Shown here: one piece after another, positions 30,352 to 41,883 of the stretch
How positions within the stretch are numbered: the stretch's first letter is position 1
How the letters are laid out: every line of letters starts with the position of its first letter
Origin: Alectoria sarmentosa
Lineage: Eukaryota; Ascomycota; Lecanoromycetes; Lecanorales; Parmeliaceae
Length of the DNA: 64,000 nt
Direction: 5' to 3'
NCBI GenBank assembly: GCA_009733775.1
Contig: WOGZ01000031.1
Span: 62,001 to 126,000, forward strand
Notes under the pieces: model-generated
Databases searched by the model: none
What the model was told of the DNA's origin: nothing
What the model saw: the letters and a program-made list of their open reading frames with translations, nothing else
Position numbers and translations under genes: made by a program

Positions 30352-30540
30352 ATCAAGGTGTGGGACAGGAAAAGCCGGGGTATTTGGGACCGAGTGTGAT
30401 ATTTCGGGCAGATTGAGCGACTTTCATCCGATCTAATAGCCCATGAGCAGGGACGAGTGTGTCATGAAAGCCCTGTCTGACATGGTGTTGATAATTTAGA
30501 AGGCTGATTCAGACAGATAAAGTCAGATAGATCGCCTCAC

Positions 30541-30594
30541 CTAATGCACCTAATGCAACTAATGCATCCAATGCAACTAATGCACCCAATGCAA
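30541..30594. repeat. 9-bp microsatellite (CyAATGCAn)6
   Basis: Six 9-bp units, CTAATGCAC, CTAATGCAA, CTAATGCAT, CCAATGCAA, CTAATGCAC, CCAATGCAA, lie between the convergent 3' ends of the IMP dehydrogenase and MFS genes. Confidence 0.9.
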
Positions 30595-30653
30595 CGCTCG
30601 TGCTCTCATATTCATCCACGCATGATCCATCACCACGTTCACACTTCGACCTC

Positions 30654-32693
30654 CTACTTCTGCCCATGAGCCCTCTCCTCAATCCCCACCATTTTCGTCC
30701 CACTCTCACCCTTCCTTCCAACCCAACCCCCAATCAGCAACGCCGCCACTCCAGCTCCCACCAAAGCCAAAATCGCCAACGTCCAACCCATAGTCGCCCA
30801 CCCAGACCTCTGCGTCACAAATCCGCCCCAAATAGGACCAACGAGCATACCGCCTGCGAACGCAGTGTTGAAGAGACCATACGCAGTAGCATACGCGCCC
30901 CTTCTGCCGAAAACGCCTGGGTGAGATTTCTCTTTGACATTGATGATGTAAGTGATTTCGGCGAGTAAGGGCGTCATCGCCATACTCAGCGCCACCCCCA
31001 GACATGCCAGTAACGCACAAAGCAACACTATCTGACCAATACCGCCATGATTCACGGCCCGCATAGCGACAAGGAATGGCACGGCTAGCAAAAACCCCAA
31101 GGTGGTGGGGACGCGGGGGCCACGTTTGTCGCTCCAATATCCGACCAGTGGTGCCACGAAAGATGGCAGGATCAGCGGTAAGAATATCAAACCGCCGCCG
31201 GTGGAACCCCATCCAAAAAGACGGTGGACGTAAAGCGGGAGGACGGCGTCCCAGGCTGTAAGAAGGGCGGATTCTACGCAAATTTCAGAGTCAGCATTGC
31301 TTATTCGAGGCAGGAGATAGAGTTGTAAGACAGGTCTGGGGAGTAGGAAAGTCTTGTTGCTCCCGAAACATGTTTTATGACTCAACTTCAATACCAGACA
31401 GGAAAGATTATATCAGGAATATACGTACGGATGAGGGCACAGAAGAGGGCGGCGAGGAGACGGCGGGAGCCAAGGAGGGTCAAGATTGGGGGAAGCTGGC
31501 GTTTCATGGGAAAAATTGTTACTGGTGGAACTGAGTCTGATCTGGGTATCGCAGACAATGTGGTCGTCTCAGGCGGCGAGGATATTGAAGGGCCTGGAGG
31601 CTTTTCATCGTCCAGAGCTGGTGAGGGTGGAGGTGTCTCCTGTAAAACCGGCATCCACTTCTTTGCAATCTTCTTCTCCACCAACACTACCCTAAGAACA
31701 ACATCAAGAACGATCAACCCAAATGCCATACAAAAAACACTATAATATCCCGCTCTCGCATACACTACACCTCCCAACAAGGGTGCTACAAGCACCGCAA
31801 CAGACATACTCATACTCACGTAGCCCATCGCCTGGCCAATTGTGTCATGTCCCACCGTATCCGCTAAGAGGGCCAGACCGACGGTCCAAACGATGGCAGC
31901 GGAAAGACCTTGCAGTAAGCGGCCGATGATGAGAAGGGCGAGAGTCCTTCCCAAACAAAGGAGTAGGGTCGAGCCAAGGAGGGCGAAGAGTCCAATTAAA
32001 AGGGGGAGGCGTCTGGAGGGAGTGTGGTCGGCTAAGTAGCCGCATACTTAATGATTTCCGAGTCAGCATTTCCTATTCAATAATGAGTTTCGAGTCTTGT
32101 GACATGTCCTCAGACTATGGACTCTCGAAACGTGTCTCAAGGCCCAAAGTTTTGGCCATGATAGGCAATAAGGGCTCCAAATACACGTACACGCTGCCAC
32201 GATTTAGTCCGCTGTCGGTAGAAGGGGACAGAATTGGGACGAAATACGGGATGCACTGAGGAGAGCGGCGCCGTAGACAGCGAGTAAAACAGAGACCCAG
32301 TGTTGGACTGTGGTTCATGGTTCAGTATCAGGGTGCTTTGGATATGATGGTGTTTGAGCGTACCATCGTCTTCCGCCACGCCGACGCGGGTGGTCAATGC
32401 AAAAGGTATCACTGGAACGATCTGAGCAAGAAAGTAAGAAACCGCGACGGCACCAGGAGCCATATGATTAACCATCGACTTACTATGCCGTACAGAAAAA
32501 TGTCCTGACCAAGCAGAGAAATTAGTCCGATTCTCGCTCAAGCATCTTGTTGATAGTTGGGAAAAGGTAAACCGACGGTAAAAACAGCGATAGAAACAGT
32601 GCCCAGTATGAAGCCATAGGAAGATCTATATCGTAACAAAGGTGGCGGCTTAGAGGCCTCTCTTGACCTCCATGCCAAGATATCCCGAGTCAT
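30654..32693 (-). CDS. MFS transporter, DHA1-like (vesicular amine transporter type)
   Basis: Six exons fit splice signals and frame: 32693-32577, 32504-32484, 32421-32364, 32307-32248, 32046-31429 and 31273-30654, giving 497 residues. The 21-nt second exon encodes DIFLYGI and joins IAVFT to IVPVIPFALTTRV in the first membrane helix. Motif A is visible across the fourth junction (LCGYLADHTPSRRLPLL), then helices with GRLLQGLSAAIVWTVGLALLAD. A central cytoplasmic loop is Pro/Ser-rich. The second half repeats the fold (QSALLTAWDAVLPLYVHRLFGW, GYWSDKRGPR). Fungal relatives are proton antiporters for drugs or metabolites; the substrate here is unknown. The first donor, GTCGGT, is non-ideal. Confidence 0.87.
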
Positions 32694-33039
32694 GACGCTC
32701 TGATACAAAAACCCAAGAATGGAATTCTAGTCGTCAACCATGCGAGTAAAGAAGGTCTCTGTATGTGCAAGGGGAGATGTACAGTGGGGATAATCCATCA
32801 TGAGTAGCTACGCAAGAAAAGCAAAGAAAAGCAAAGAAAATAAAATTAAAAAAAGGCAACAGAAAACAGAGGACTATTATTACGTAGTGGCATGAAAGAC
32901 GTACACACAGTACTGTTCGGAAGCTAATACAGTACAGTGTCTTTACACAGCGGGTCGCCCACCCTATACCCGGTGTTAGCGTAAACATTGTTCCGATATG
33001 GTTAGCCCTACCACTAGTCCCATTGGACATTAGCCTCTA
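32694..33039. other. Intergenic between the MFS gene and the AT-rich block
   Basis: Promoter side of the MFS gene. An AAAGAAAAGC direct repeat occurs near 32815. No gene. Confidence 0.35.
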
Positions 33040-34900
33040 TTAGAAGTTGTCATTGCGGCGAAAATCATAACAGAGGCTTTTTTTAATTAAAACATCACCC
33101 ATTTACGAGGCCTTAATCGATGTTGTTTTTGACGATCGGTATAGTTTCAAAAACCCTTATCAAACCATTAACAATAACATTAACTAATACGAATTCAAAA
33201 ATGACGTTCGATATTACGAAAACCTGGAATTTTTCTTACACTTTTTAATTTATATACGTTAATAACGACGATAATAACATAAAAAACGTTTTATATATAA
33301 ATTCATTGATCGATAAAAAAAAAGGTTTATAATATCGATAAAGATCGAATACGAATTTAAGAAATAAAAGAATTAAGAAAATAATATCAAAATGAAATCA
33401 TATCGAAAATATTTAAACATAAAAAGTTTATTGCGTTAAATACGAGAAAAGAGACATCGAGTTTTTATTATAAACACACTTAAAAATCGATATTTATGTC
33501 TCTCTTGAACTCGTTAAAGCGCTTTCGAATTTATCTTCTTTTATAACACTCAAATAAAATGTTTACATCTCTCGAATCGATTTATATTAATCTTATTTTT
33601 TTCGAATCAATCACATCTTATTTATTTTATAAAGAACGTGTTCAAATCAAAATTCTTCGAGATCTTATCGATATATTATACAATCGCATTAAAAAGGTCG
33701 TAAGTTAATTTTATAGCATTATTCGTGATATTTATCAAATGCCCGTTATTTTTAAAAAACACGATGATAAAATACGACGTATCTTTAACATATCGATCAA
33801 AGATTATTTAATTAAATTCATTCAGGCTTCGATTATAAGACGTCGAATAACATTTAACGAATTTATGAAATATTAAGATCTTGCATATTTCGTTATCATC
33901 ATTGCTCGTTTTTTCAACAAAATAAGTTTTCGTCGTCGACTCGCTATACTCAAACCTTAATTAATTAATAAATAAAAAATGAATCGTTTGAATTGAGTTT
34001 TTAAGTATAAAAATTAAAATATTATCGATTAAACGCGTATAATTTTCGTCGACGAATCAGCAATTTAAAATGAAGATATAAAACGTATATTTATTACACG
34101 TTAGACCGATGAGACTTTTCTTTTAAATTGTTTTCGTTCGAAATTCAAAAAGTTTATATTCACGATGATTTAAATTGCTATTATTAATAGATAAATTAAA
34201 TCGTTATTGATTTAAGATAAAGACGCTTGAGAAAATATGATAATCAAGAAATTCGTCGAATATATTTTATTTATAAATTATATATAAATTATTAATAACA
34301 GCCGTTGACTTTTAATGTCTTTAAATTTTATATGATTTTTACAAAAATGTAAACGAAAATTGATTTTTTATTCATGATTTTTAGGTTATCGATTTCAATT
34401 TCGATTATCACGTGATCTTGATTTAAGATAACGTAAATGTATACAAAGCACGTTGTACGTAGCAAGTTTTTAAAAACGCTGATATTTTCATTATGAAATG
34501 ATTAACGAACAATTCGAATCTGAATTCGATTGAAAACGTGTAAACCCTCTTTAAAGATCGTATATAGAAACGTTATTCTCGTTCTCATATTAAGAAAAAA
34601 ATGTGTCGTGCAATTGAAAAAGAATGAACTATGTTACGTTTTATTAATTTTGTTTCGATTATTAAATTTATGTTTACTCGATGTCGTGACGTTATTATTA
34701 TTAATGATAAAACAATTAAATATTAAAAGGTAATAATAATGTAATGGTAAAAAATTTGATTTTTTTGAGGCGACAATGAGGTTTTTGATCTTTTTGAGGC
34801 GACAGCGAGGTTTTAATGTATTTATCGTCATGATCCAACTCATATACTCTCATTACACCTGTTTTTACATATAAATCAGAGTAATGTGATTGTGTTTCAG
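33040..34900. mobile_element. RIP-degraded AT-rich transposon relic
   Basis: About 1.9 kb of very AT-rich DNA with sharp edges and no usable frames. TpA is extremely common and CpA/TpG rare, while CpG persists (frequent TCGA, ACGT, TACG). That is the footprint of CpA-to-TpA mutation by RIP. Such blocks are usually relics of repeated transposons; the original element type cannot be recognised. Confidence 0.65.
34755..34812. repeat. 29-bp tandem duplication
   Basis: Two adjacent copies (34755-34783 and 34784-34812) share TTTGAT, TTTTTGAGGCGACA and GAGGTT at the same positions, near the right edge of the AT-rich block. Confidence 0.85.
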
Positions 34901-35381
34901 TTGTCAAGACATTACTTTTGCTAGCAGGGGGGCGGTCCGCCTTGTCAAGACCCTGTACCCTAGGCTTTGGTGTACAGTATTATTCAACAGGTGAAAGAAA
35001 GATGAGAGATTGAATTTGCCACCAACGGAAGCACTTGCCTAATCAGATCTAGCCAATTCAGGGCTCCAAGTCAAGTAACACCATTTCTTTCTCTTCCCAA
35101 CAACTGCTTTGATGCCTCAGATGTAATTATGTCATCTCATCCTACTCTAACCTCCACTTCATATGCAGTATCTATCTTCATCCTCCTTTCCCCCGATGCA
35201 AACAATCAGTAAGTAAGTAAGTAATAGGTAAAGTAGAGTAAAGGGGGAAGCGCCTCCATGGGCTAGGCCATTACCTTATAAAATACCTTACTTTAAACAA
35301 GACTCCCCGCTCCGCTTTGTATCCATGCTAGCTCTTCCAGACCAATCCCTCGCTCGCTCGAAAAAAGGAAAGGAAGAACAA
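34901..35381. other. Intergenic; direct repeat TTGTCAAGAC
   Basis: TTGTCAAGAC occurs at 34901 and again at 34942, at the junction of the AT-rich block with normal sequence. The rest is the 3' flank of the Gid1-like gene. Confidence 0.4.
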
Positions 35382-37676
35382 TCACTGCTGCCATAACTTT
35401 CGACTCGACTGCAGCAAGTTGCCCACATTGATGAAAGAGCCCGGTCCCCCGTCTTCGCTGATCATGTCCACGAGCACCACCGTTTGTTTGTACACCCGTT
35501 CCAGTGCGGTCGACGACGACTTGCCCAGCGAGACTACTTTGCTGTCAGCATATTTGCCTCATCCCAAATAGTTTCACGCCTGCAAAGAGGAAACTCACCC
35601 AAAATAGCGCTGTTCAATCCCTCCGCAACCGGCACCCTCTGCTCGCTCTCCAACAACTTTCCCTGCGGACTCTTCCTTGGATCCGGATATGAAAACATCG
35701 AGAATATGTCCGTAAAAGTATCCGTCACCTGCTTACTCCGATCATCCTTGTACTCATGCTTAAGCTCTTGCCCGTAGCGTATTATCACCTCCAGCAGTGT
35801 CTGATACTTCAAGCTCCAGTTGTCCCCTCCAACTGTCTCTTCCGTATCCATCCTGTCCCAGTCATCATTGTTCTGATGGCCGCCATCTTTGGTCGTCATG
35901 GGCTCGTCCAGATCCATGTCGGGCCCGAAGCCGTCATCTGAGACTGCTGTTGAATGGCCGTTTGTGGTGGTGGATTTGGTCTGTTTGGATGTAGAGTTGT
36001 CGAGGAAATCGGTACTTTGGCGCATCATCTCTATGAACTTGCGGCAGCGGAGCTTAAAGTAAATATGGGGATGATCTTGTAGAACGTGCGGGTAAAAAGC
36101 GTTGGTGAACTTGATGGCTTTGTCAATGTCGCCGTCGAGGATGGCAGTGCGGATTTCTGAGAGGTGCTTAGTGGGATGACCTCGTGTGATACTTGGGGTG
36201 ACCTCTCACGTTGCCTGTTCATAGCATCATGGTCTTCTTCCACGGAGAGGTAGCCCTCCAGTTTCGAGTCTGGAGTGCCTCTCAACGCTGTTGCTTCTGC
36301 TCGTACTTCCCTCGCAAACGCTTTAGCCGTTTCTACGTAGCCGTCGTGTGAAAGGTACTGAGCCACCAGTGCCTTACATAGCTGGTCTTTGTTCAACTCA
36401 GGATGCAGATTCGAGACGTCCGCGGCGTTGATCTCGTCGATAACACTTTGTCTCTCGCGCTATCACATATGAGCGTTTTGCCCACGATATAATTACGAAA
36501 CTCTAACGTACTGACACCATTCGATCTATGTCAAACATGAAAGGTCTTTGACCGAAATTGACACTCAGATGGGCGTGCGGCCGTTTCATGCCCACTGATG
36601 GGTAGACCTTGACGTCTCTGAGGTCCCGAAATGCATTGCCTCCAATTTGATTTAGCGACGAGACGCAAGGTGACGCAGACGCACTTACCCTGAAAAACTC
36701 CATTCTTCGTAAAGAAGGCGCAACCCTTCATAAAATTGACACCGCACCCTATGACGTCTCCCGATGTAAAAGTAGGTCCATAAGGCTTGCCCGGAGTCGC
36801 AGCACAGAACGACTTCCCATCATCTCCATGATATGCCCAGCTATCGGGTTCCCAACCTGGAAGCTTCTCTAATGATGCACTCGCGCTGGAAAATCCAACT
36901 CCAATCATACCCTCCTTGCCTTTCGATATTATGCTGACTTCATAGTAGTAGATACCACACTGCGCAGGCATTGGGTTGTCCGATCTCGTAGACGCAGCCT
37001 CGTGGTCAAGAGTCTTCGAAGGTCCAACAAATTTGACGTCCTGGCCATCTGCTGATATTTCCAATCCTGCGTTTTTGTCCGTTTCGGCCCATTTCGAAGG
37101 TAGTGGTGTCATTCCATCATCCTCCACTTCGGGCTGACGTTCTATTATCTCATATGTCATACCTCGATGCGAAGGTGCCATTTTGTGTAGACTAACGCTG
37201 CTGGAGCTGGTTGAGAGAGATCCTGGTTTGGAGGAGCGGGTAAGCAGCTCATCGGCCTCAGCTGCCTGCTTGGCCTTATGTGCAGCTTTCAACTTCTCCA
37301 TGTACTTGGACTCTTTGAGATAAGATGGCTCGAAGAATCCCAATATGCCCCCACTGCCGGCTGAACCATAGCTTTGATTCGGAAATCGCTGACTTGAGAA
37401 ACTGCCTCCTCTTCCCCACGAGCTTGGTATATCCATTCCCACTTCCACACGGGTATCAGAATCAGATATTGGCTGAGGTATCCTAGATGGCTGATCTAAG
37501 CTTGTGGAGTGCGTATATGAACCTGTATTCACTATGCGCGGTAGATTCCCGGAATTCGATGAAACACCTGCTGTTCCGGCGGCTACTGATGCGTAAGAAG
37601 ATCGCCGTGGCATAATACCAGAAGTAGGGTTCGAATAAGAGAGGTGTGGAGCTCCAGGAGAGCCTTCGTTGGTCAT
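35382..37676 (-). CDS. GID/CTLH ubiquitin ligase subunit, Gid1/RanBPM-like
   Basis: Five exons (37676-36689, 36639-36512, 36459-36210, 36156-35599, 35533-35382) give 691 residues. All introns except the last (65 nt) are 49-53 nt. The N-terminus is Ser-rich and disordered. The SPRY domain spans about 235-372 (CGIYYYEVSII, GMIGVGFSS, WAYHGDDGK, GDVIGCGVNF, FFTKNGVFQ/GNAF). A LisH motif follows (about 393: DQLCKALVAQYLSHDGY), then the CTLH region (IRTAILDGDIDKAIKFTNAFYPHV) and a CRA domain to the end (SLGKSSSTALERVYKQT, ISEDGGPGSFINVGNLLQ). SPRY-LisH-CTLH-CRA is the layout of Gid1/Vid30 and RanBPM. In yeast this complex degrades gluconeogenic enzymes. The final acceptor could be 3 nt upstream. 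Confidence 0.92.
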
Positions 37677-38895
37677 TTCCCGGTTCTCCCGTCAGGAGGA
37701 CTGTCTGACAGTCTAACAGATGACTGATTCCCCCACCCTTCTCTTCCCAGTCTCCAGATCCCTTGATGAAATATGCTACCCTCGTTAAGACTCCCAAGGG
37801 CACTGCGAACTTGTATAGGCTTCTAAAGCTGTTAACGAAACGAATGATGTTGGCTACCTCGAGACGAAGGCGGCCTTCGTAGTAATTATGACACCGGATT
37901 CTGCGCTGTCATGTTGTCAAGGTAGCCCAAGTAGTTTCCAGTCAAGAGGTAGAAACAACAGCAGAAATCTTGCATGATGAGTGGTTCCGGGAGTGGTGTT
38001 GTCAGATGTGAGAACTCGTACTGGTGCAGGTGGTTTTCTAACTTGTACTCTACTCGGATCTACCCCCGCATCCCCGATGTCATACGAATGCCAGGTAGAG
38101 TACCACAGTACCCCCTTATCACGAGCTACAAATAATAAAAGGACAGGACAGGTTTGTTAGTTAAGTTTGATGACGATTCTAGATAACAAGAAAGGTAAAG
38201 TCTGACTCTAAGTACAGCTCTGATGATTATTTTGTCCGCTTCGCAGCGCGATTTGGACTCGCGTGCATACGCTGATCGTTGCAAACCGAATCTCACGTCT
38301 ATCACCACCGGTCCGCCCATTCCACCCTTTACTACGACGATTCTGTTTCCCTTCCAGAAGAATAGCATTGCCCCGCGCCTATAGAAGTTTGCATTGCAGT
38401 CGCCTTGGATGAGGATACCGAGGATTCAGCACGAGATGAATAATAGCTGCGCAGGGAATCTGAGGCTGGTCTGGCTCACAGAATTTCTAACGCAGAGAAG
38501 TCTCCCTAGGAGTTGGCAGCTCGAACAGTGACACACACAATCGCCGTAGATAGGCTTGTGGTGCGAGCAAGTTGTTCTATGATGGCACGAGGAATTGGGC
38601 CACTCTTTTGTATGCAGTTGTGAAGACATAACATACATAACTTGCAGAGATGTAAGATGCATCCATGGTGGGCCTCAAACATTAAGAAGAAGACGGTGTG
38701 TCTGATGAGTACATGATGAGACTTTCTCAAGCTTTTTTGCTTTTAGCGCCGATGGGACAAATACACGTAGGTGAACAGTATCCTAGGAACGCTCGCCCAT
38801 AAACTCCGCGCTATGCATGCAAAATTCGCAAAGTGATTGAACATGTTGATGCATCGTACATACCCGAACGACGGTGGCGAGTGTATTTCAGATAC
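37677..38895. other. 1.2-kb intergenic, no supported gene
   Basis: Includes the promoter of the Gid1-like gene and the 3' flank of the IES4-like gene. One minus frame (38368-38126, MLFFWKGNRIVVVKGG...) has a coding look, but no partner exons or family. Confidence 0.35.
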
Positions 38896-39812
38896 TTAAG
38901 CAGGTATGGCAATTGTAGGAGCCGGTGAGCTAGCGATATTGGAGGGTTTGGCGGCGAGACTTTTATCGCTGCCGATGTTGCTGCTGCTGTTTTCTTTACT
39001 CTGACTGTTGGGAGTGACTTGCCCACTCTCGGCTTCCGAGCCGAAAGCCTTTGCTGTTGGAGCCTTCCATGATGGTATTTCCCAGATCCTACCAGTGAAT
39101 GATTTGACACGAAATCCAGTCTTCTGCCACTTTCGACAAGCTTTGCCGGTCCGGTCGAGGGCACGAAGTCCGGCATTGATAGCACCTTGATTAGCTTTGG
39201 GTCCAAGTTTGTGGCTCGTGCCTGCACCTGGGCCTGAAGTTCCTTTGGCGAGCCTGGCAGCAGCGGTGCGACCGTCCGGCTTTCCTTCTCTAGAATGGGT
39301 CAGTGACGCCGAAAGAGGATAGCAGTGCGAGTGCTGGGAATCTCTTACGGTCTTGACCTCTTTCTTGGGGGATTCTTAGGCTTGTCTTTATCTTCACTTT
39401 CAACACCAGCTCCAAGCTCTCTCTTTACGCCGGTCGTTGGGGCCGGTAGACCCTCTTGCTTGACGTCTTTGACCGGTGACGATGAGGATCCGCTCTCATT
39501 CGATGGCGTTGTATGGTCAGGCTCTGTTTTAACGGGCGCGGATGCCGTTGGTTCATCAGGGGCAACAATTGTAGATGTTGACAGAGGTGACTTTTTCGGC
39601 TGGGTTGCTTTGCGAACGGTCTGCTCATGAGGGAAGCGAGAGAGTTTATCTCTGGGTAATCTGAGGTTGACGACTTTGCTTGGCTTTGATGGTTTGATTG
39701 GTCTGGCATTGGTTGTAGCCACGGAGGTATCGGTAGTTGATGGAGTCGAGACTTTCGACAGCGAGCTGGAAACCCGACGGGGGGCAGTCGCTGTTTTGGA
39801 ACCTGGAGCCAT
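38896..39812 (-). CDS. INO80 chromatin-remodelling complex subunit Ies4-like
   Basis: Two exons (39812-39349 and 39289-38896; 59-nt intron with CTGAC branch) give 285 residues. The N-terminal half is Ser/Thr/Pro/Lys-rich but contains the conserved KPSKVVNLRLPRDKLSRFP. The C-terminal half contains GPKANQGAINAGLRALDRTGKACRKW, split here as GPKANQGAINAGLRALDRTG and KACRKW, followed by FRVKSFTGRIWEIPSW. This pattern resembles the fungal Ies4 family. Ies4 is a small INO80 subunit that in yeast is phosphorylated by checkpoint kinases. A nuclear role is expected. The family call rests on remembered motif similarity. Confidence 0.72.
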
Positions 39813-41883
39813 GGTCTTGTCTTGGTGAGTAAGCTATCATCGGTGAAGAGATTTTGTAGAGTCACGAGGTCTTCTCTTACCTTTGCTTGCTCTAATTGCG
39901 ACGCAAGGAGGTTTGGCAGTATGAATGGGTGAAGGGTGTTGTTGGTTCTTTGTGACGTGGAAATGCCCTGACCTTGCGACCGGTGGAATGACTCTCCGGA
40001 GTAGGAAGTCGAGGTCTCTCGAACGATCACAGTCGTGCTTTTTCCATCATCATCATCACCAATGAGAAGTTGGACGAGGGAATGATTTATTTATTGTAGC
40101 TTTTGTATGCGTAGTATTGGCAGAGTTAGAGGAAGTGGTGGTGATGGGTGTGGTGTAGAAGGAATGGTGGCCAAGGATAAGGATTGGTTTGGGCCATGGT
40201 GTTCAAAGATGGAACCTTGATTATTCTGTGAAGGGCCTGATTCATAATGGCGCGGTACGCTCACGCTCCTTTTTTGCGCGAAGGCGGGCTCGCAGGCGTG
40301 CTTTGTGAAAGACGAGCATTCACTTGAAGGCTGGGGCCGAAGCCAAGCCTTTAAGCCTAATCGAGAGCTAGCTCGTGTGGGTATAGTACGAGGCTCGCGA
40401 GGGTAACTTACCTAGGGTGCTAGGTAGGCACGCTCGCACGTCGGTAACGCCAAATCTCCAATCTCGGAATTTCGCCTCCGATCATGCCAACAGTTCTATT
40501 CTCGATCCTTCATACCGAGTAAGTACCTGCCTCATCACCAGGCTTTTATTGCTATCATCGGGCGTTGTCTCGCCTTTGAGGCCCCGTGATTTGATCACAA
40601 CGCTCAGTCAGCCTCTACTCGTTGGACAGACTGGCTCTTGCTGAATGCGCCTAGACCTCTGGTGCCTCTCCTCTCAAACTGCCTGGGTGGTTCAGAAGAG
40701 CTATATAATGATTTCATGCAGGCTTCAATGCCCACAATCGCCCGGAGTTTCTACTTTGCTATGTTGCATTCTTCAACGGGGTCATGGAAATGCCTCTTAC
40801 CCTCAATTGAATTAGGAGACCGCCTGCCAATTCTCTACACCAAGATAGCAATATGCTCGAGGCATGTTACACAGAGTGTTTATGCAAGTTCACGAGGATC
40901 TTGCCACCATATTTCATTGCAAGGAAAATTAAAAAAGAGCTGGCAATGGACAGGGACGAACCGCGAGAATTGGCAACTCTGGTCGTCCTCTTGCCAATTC
41001 GTCACAACTACATGTCTCAATCTCGTTTCTGCTTCTCAAGCAGATTTTGCGACTCCAATGAACGGTCTTTTTATATCTTACTGTTTAGAGTATGTGCTTC
41101 TGCTGTGTGCCTCTCACTCATCGTCCTACGGCAAGGGGAGAATTTCCCTGAAAAGGTATTACCGGGTATATGTACCGTACCCGCCGCAATCAACGCCCAC
41201 CAGGCGCTTCAAGAAAGGACGCTATTAGATCACACTCGAAGGCTCGAGTAACGGTCGTATCAGCGTATGGTCACACACGGGCCAGACTCCGAAGGCCGAA
41301 GGAGGCGCCGTGATGATTATCACACGGTACACACCTCTAGGCTCTGAGAATGAGGCGTCTTCCTGCCCGGCCCAATGAGCAAGCTCAAACAGGGACCAGT
41401 TTGGGCAGGAAGGCGACCTGAAAGATCTGATTGTGGGGGACCCGGGGCGATCTAACCCTAAGTCCCTAACACCCTGACACCCGGGACTCACTAGTCCAAA
41501 ACAATCATTTGCGCCTGCACCAATCACAGCCCTTGTTCACCCATCATTATGACCATCAGCTTTCAATGTACTGCGCTAACTTCAGGAGTCAAAGGATGCT
41601 GATTTATCATTATCCCAGCTACAATGCGCTGCCTTTCATCGCTTATACGATGAGAATTGTTCTGCTGACTAGTACAAGGCCTCTTTCTTCTTCGTTATTG
41701 GCTCGCTATGAGGCCAAAGATGGCTCAGGGGTCTTGCCACGAGACTTTCCATACATTCCTCTATAAGAATGCAAACCCCCTTGATACCAAGTTCGAAAAC
41801 TTGCTGCTCCACTACGCTCTCTTTGCTTCTTAATATATTCAGTCTTTACTGCGTGCGCTGGCTTTCGCACCACACTCCTTACA
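39813..41883. other. 2-kb intergenic, no supported gene
   Basis: Contains a long plus frame at 40638-41228, but it begins with TTG and shows no motif. The region serves as promoter for the IES4-like and chitinase genes. Confidence 0.4.

Noticed and set aside
33040..34900. Possible named transposon (gypsy, copia or mariner) in the AT-rich block
   Set aside because: Mutation has removed recognisable protein motifs; no long terminal repeats or inverted repeats could be matched by eye.
38126..38368. Minus frame MLFFWKGNRIVVVKGGMGGPVVIDVRFG with a protein-like pattern
   Set aside because: No family recognised, no supporting exons or splice sites, and other frames of the same DNA are equally open. 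Too weak to call.
40638..41228. 196-codon plus frame
   Set aside because: Begins with TTG, has no motif, and the composition looks random.
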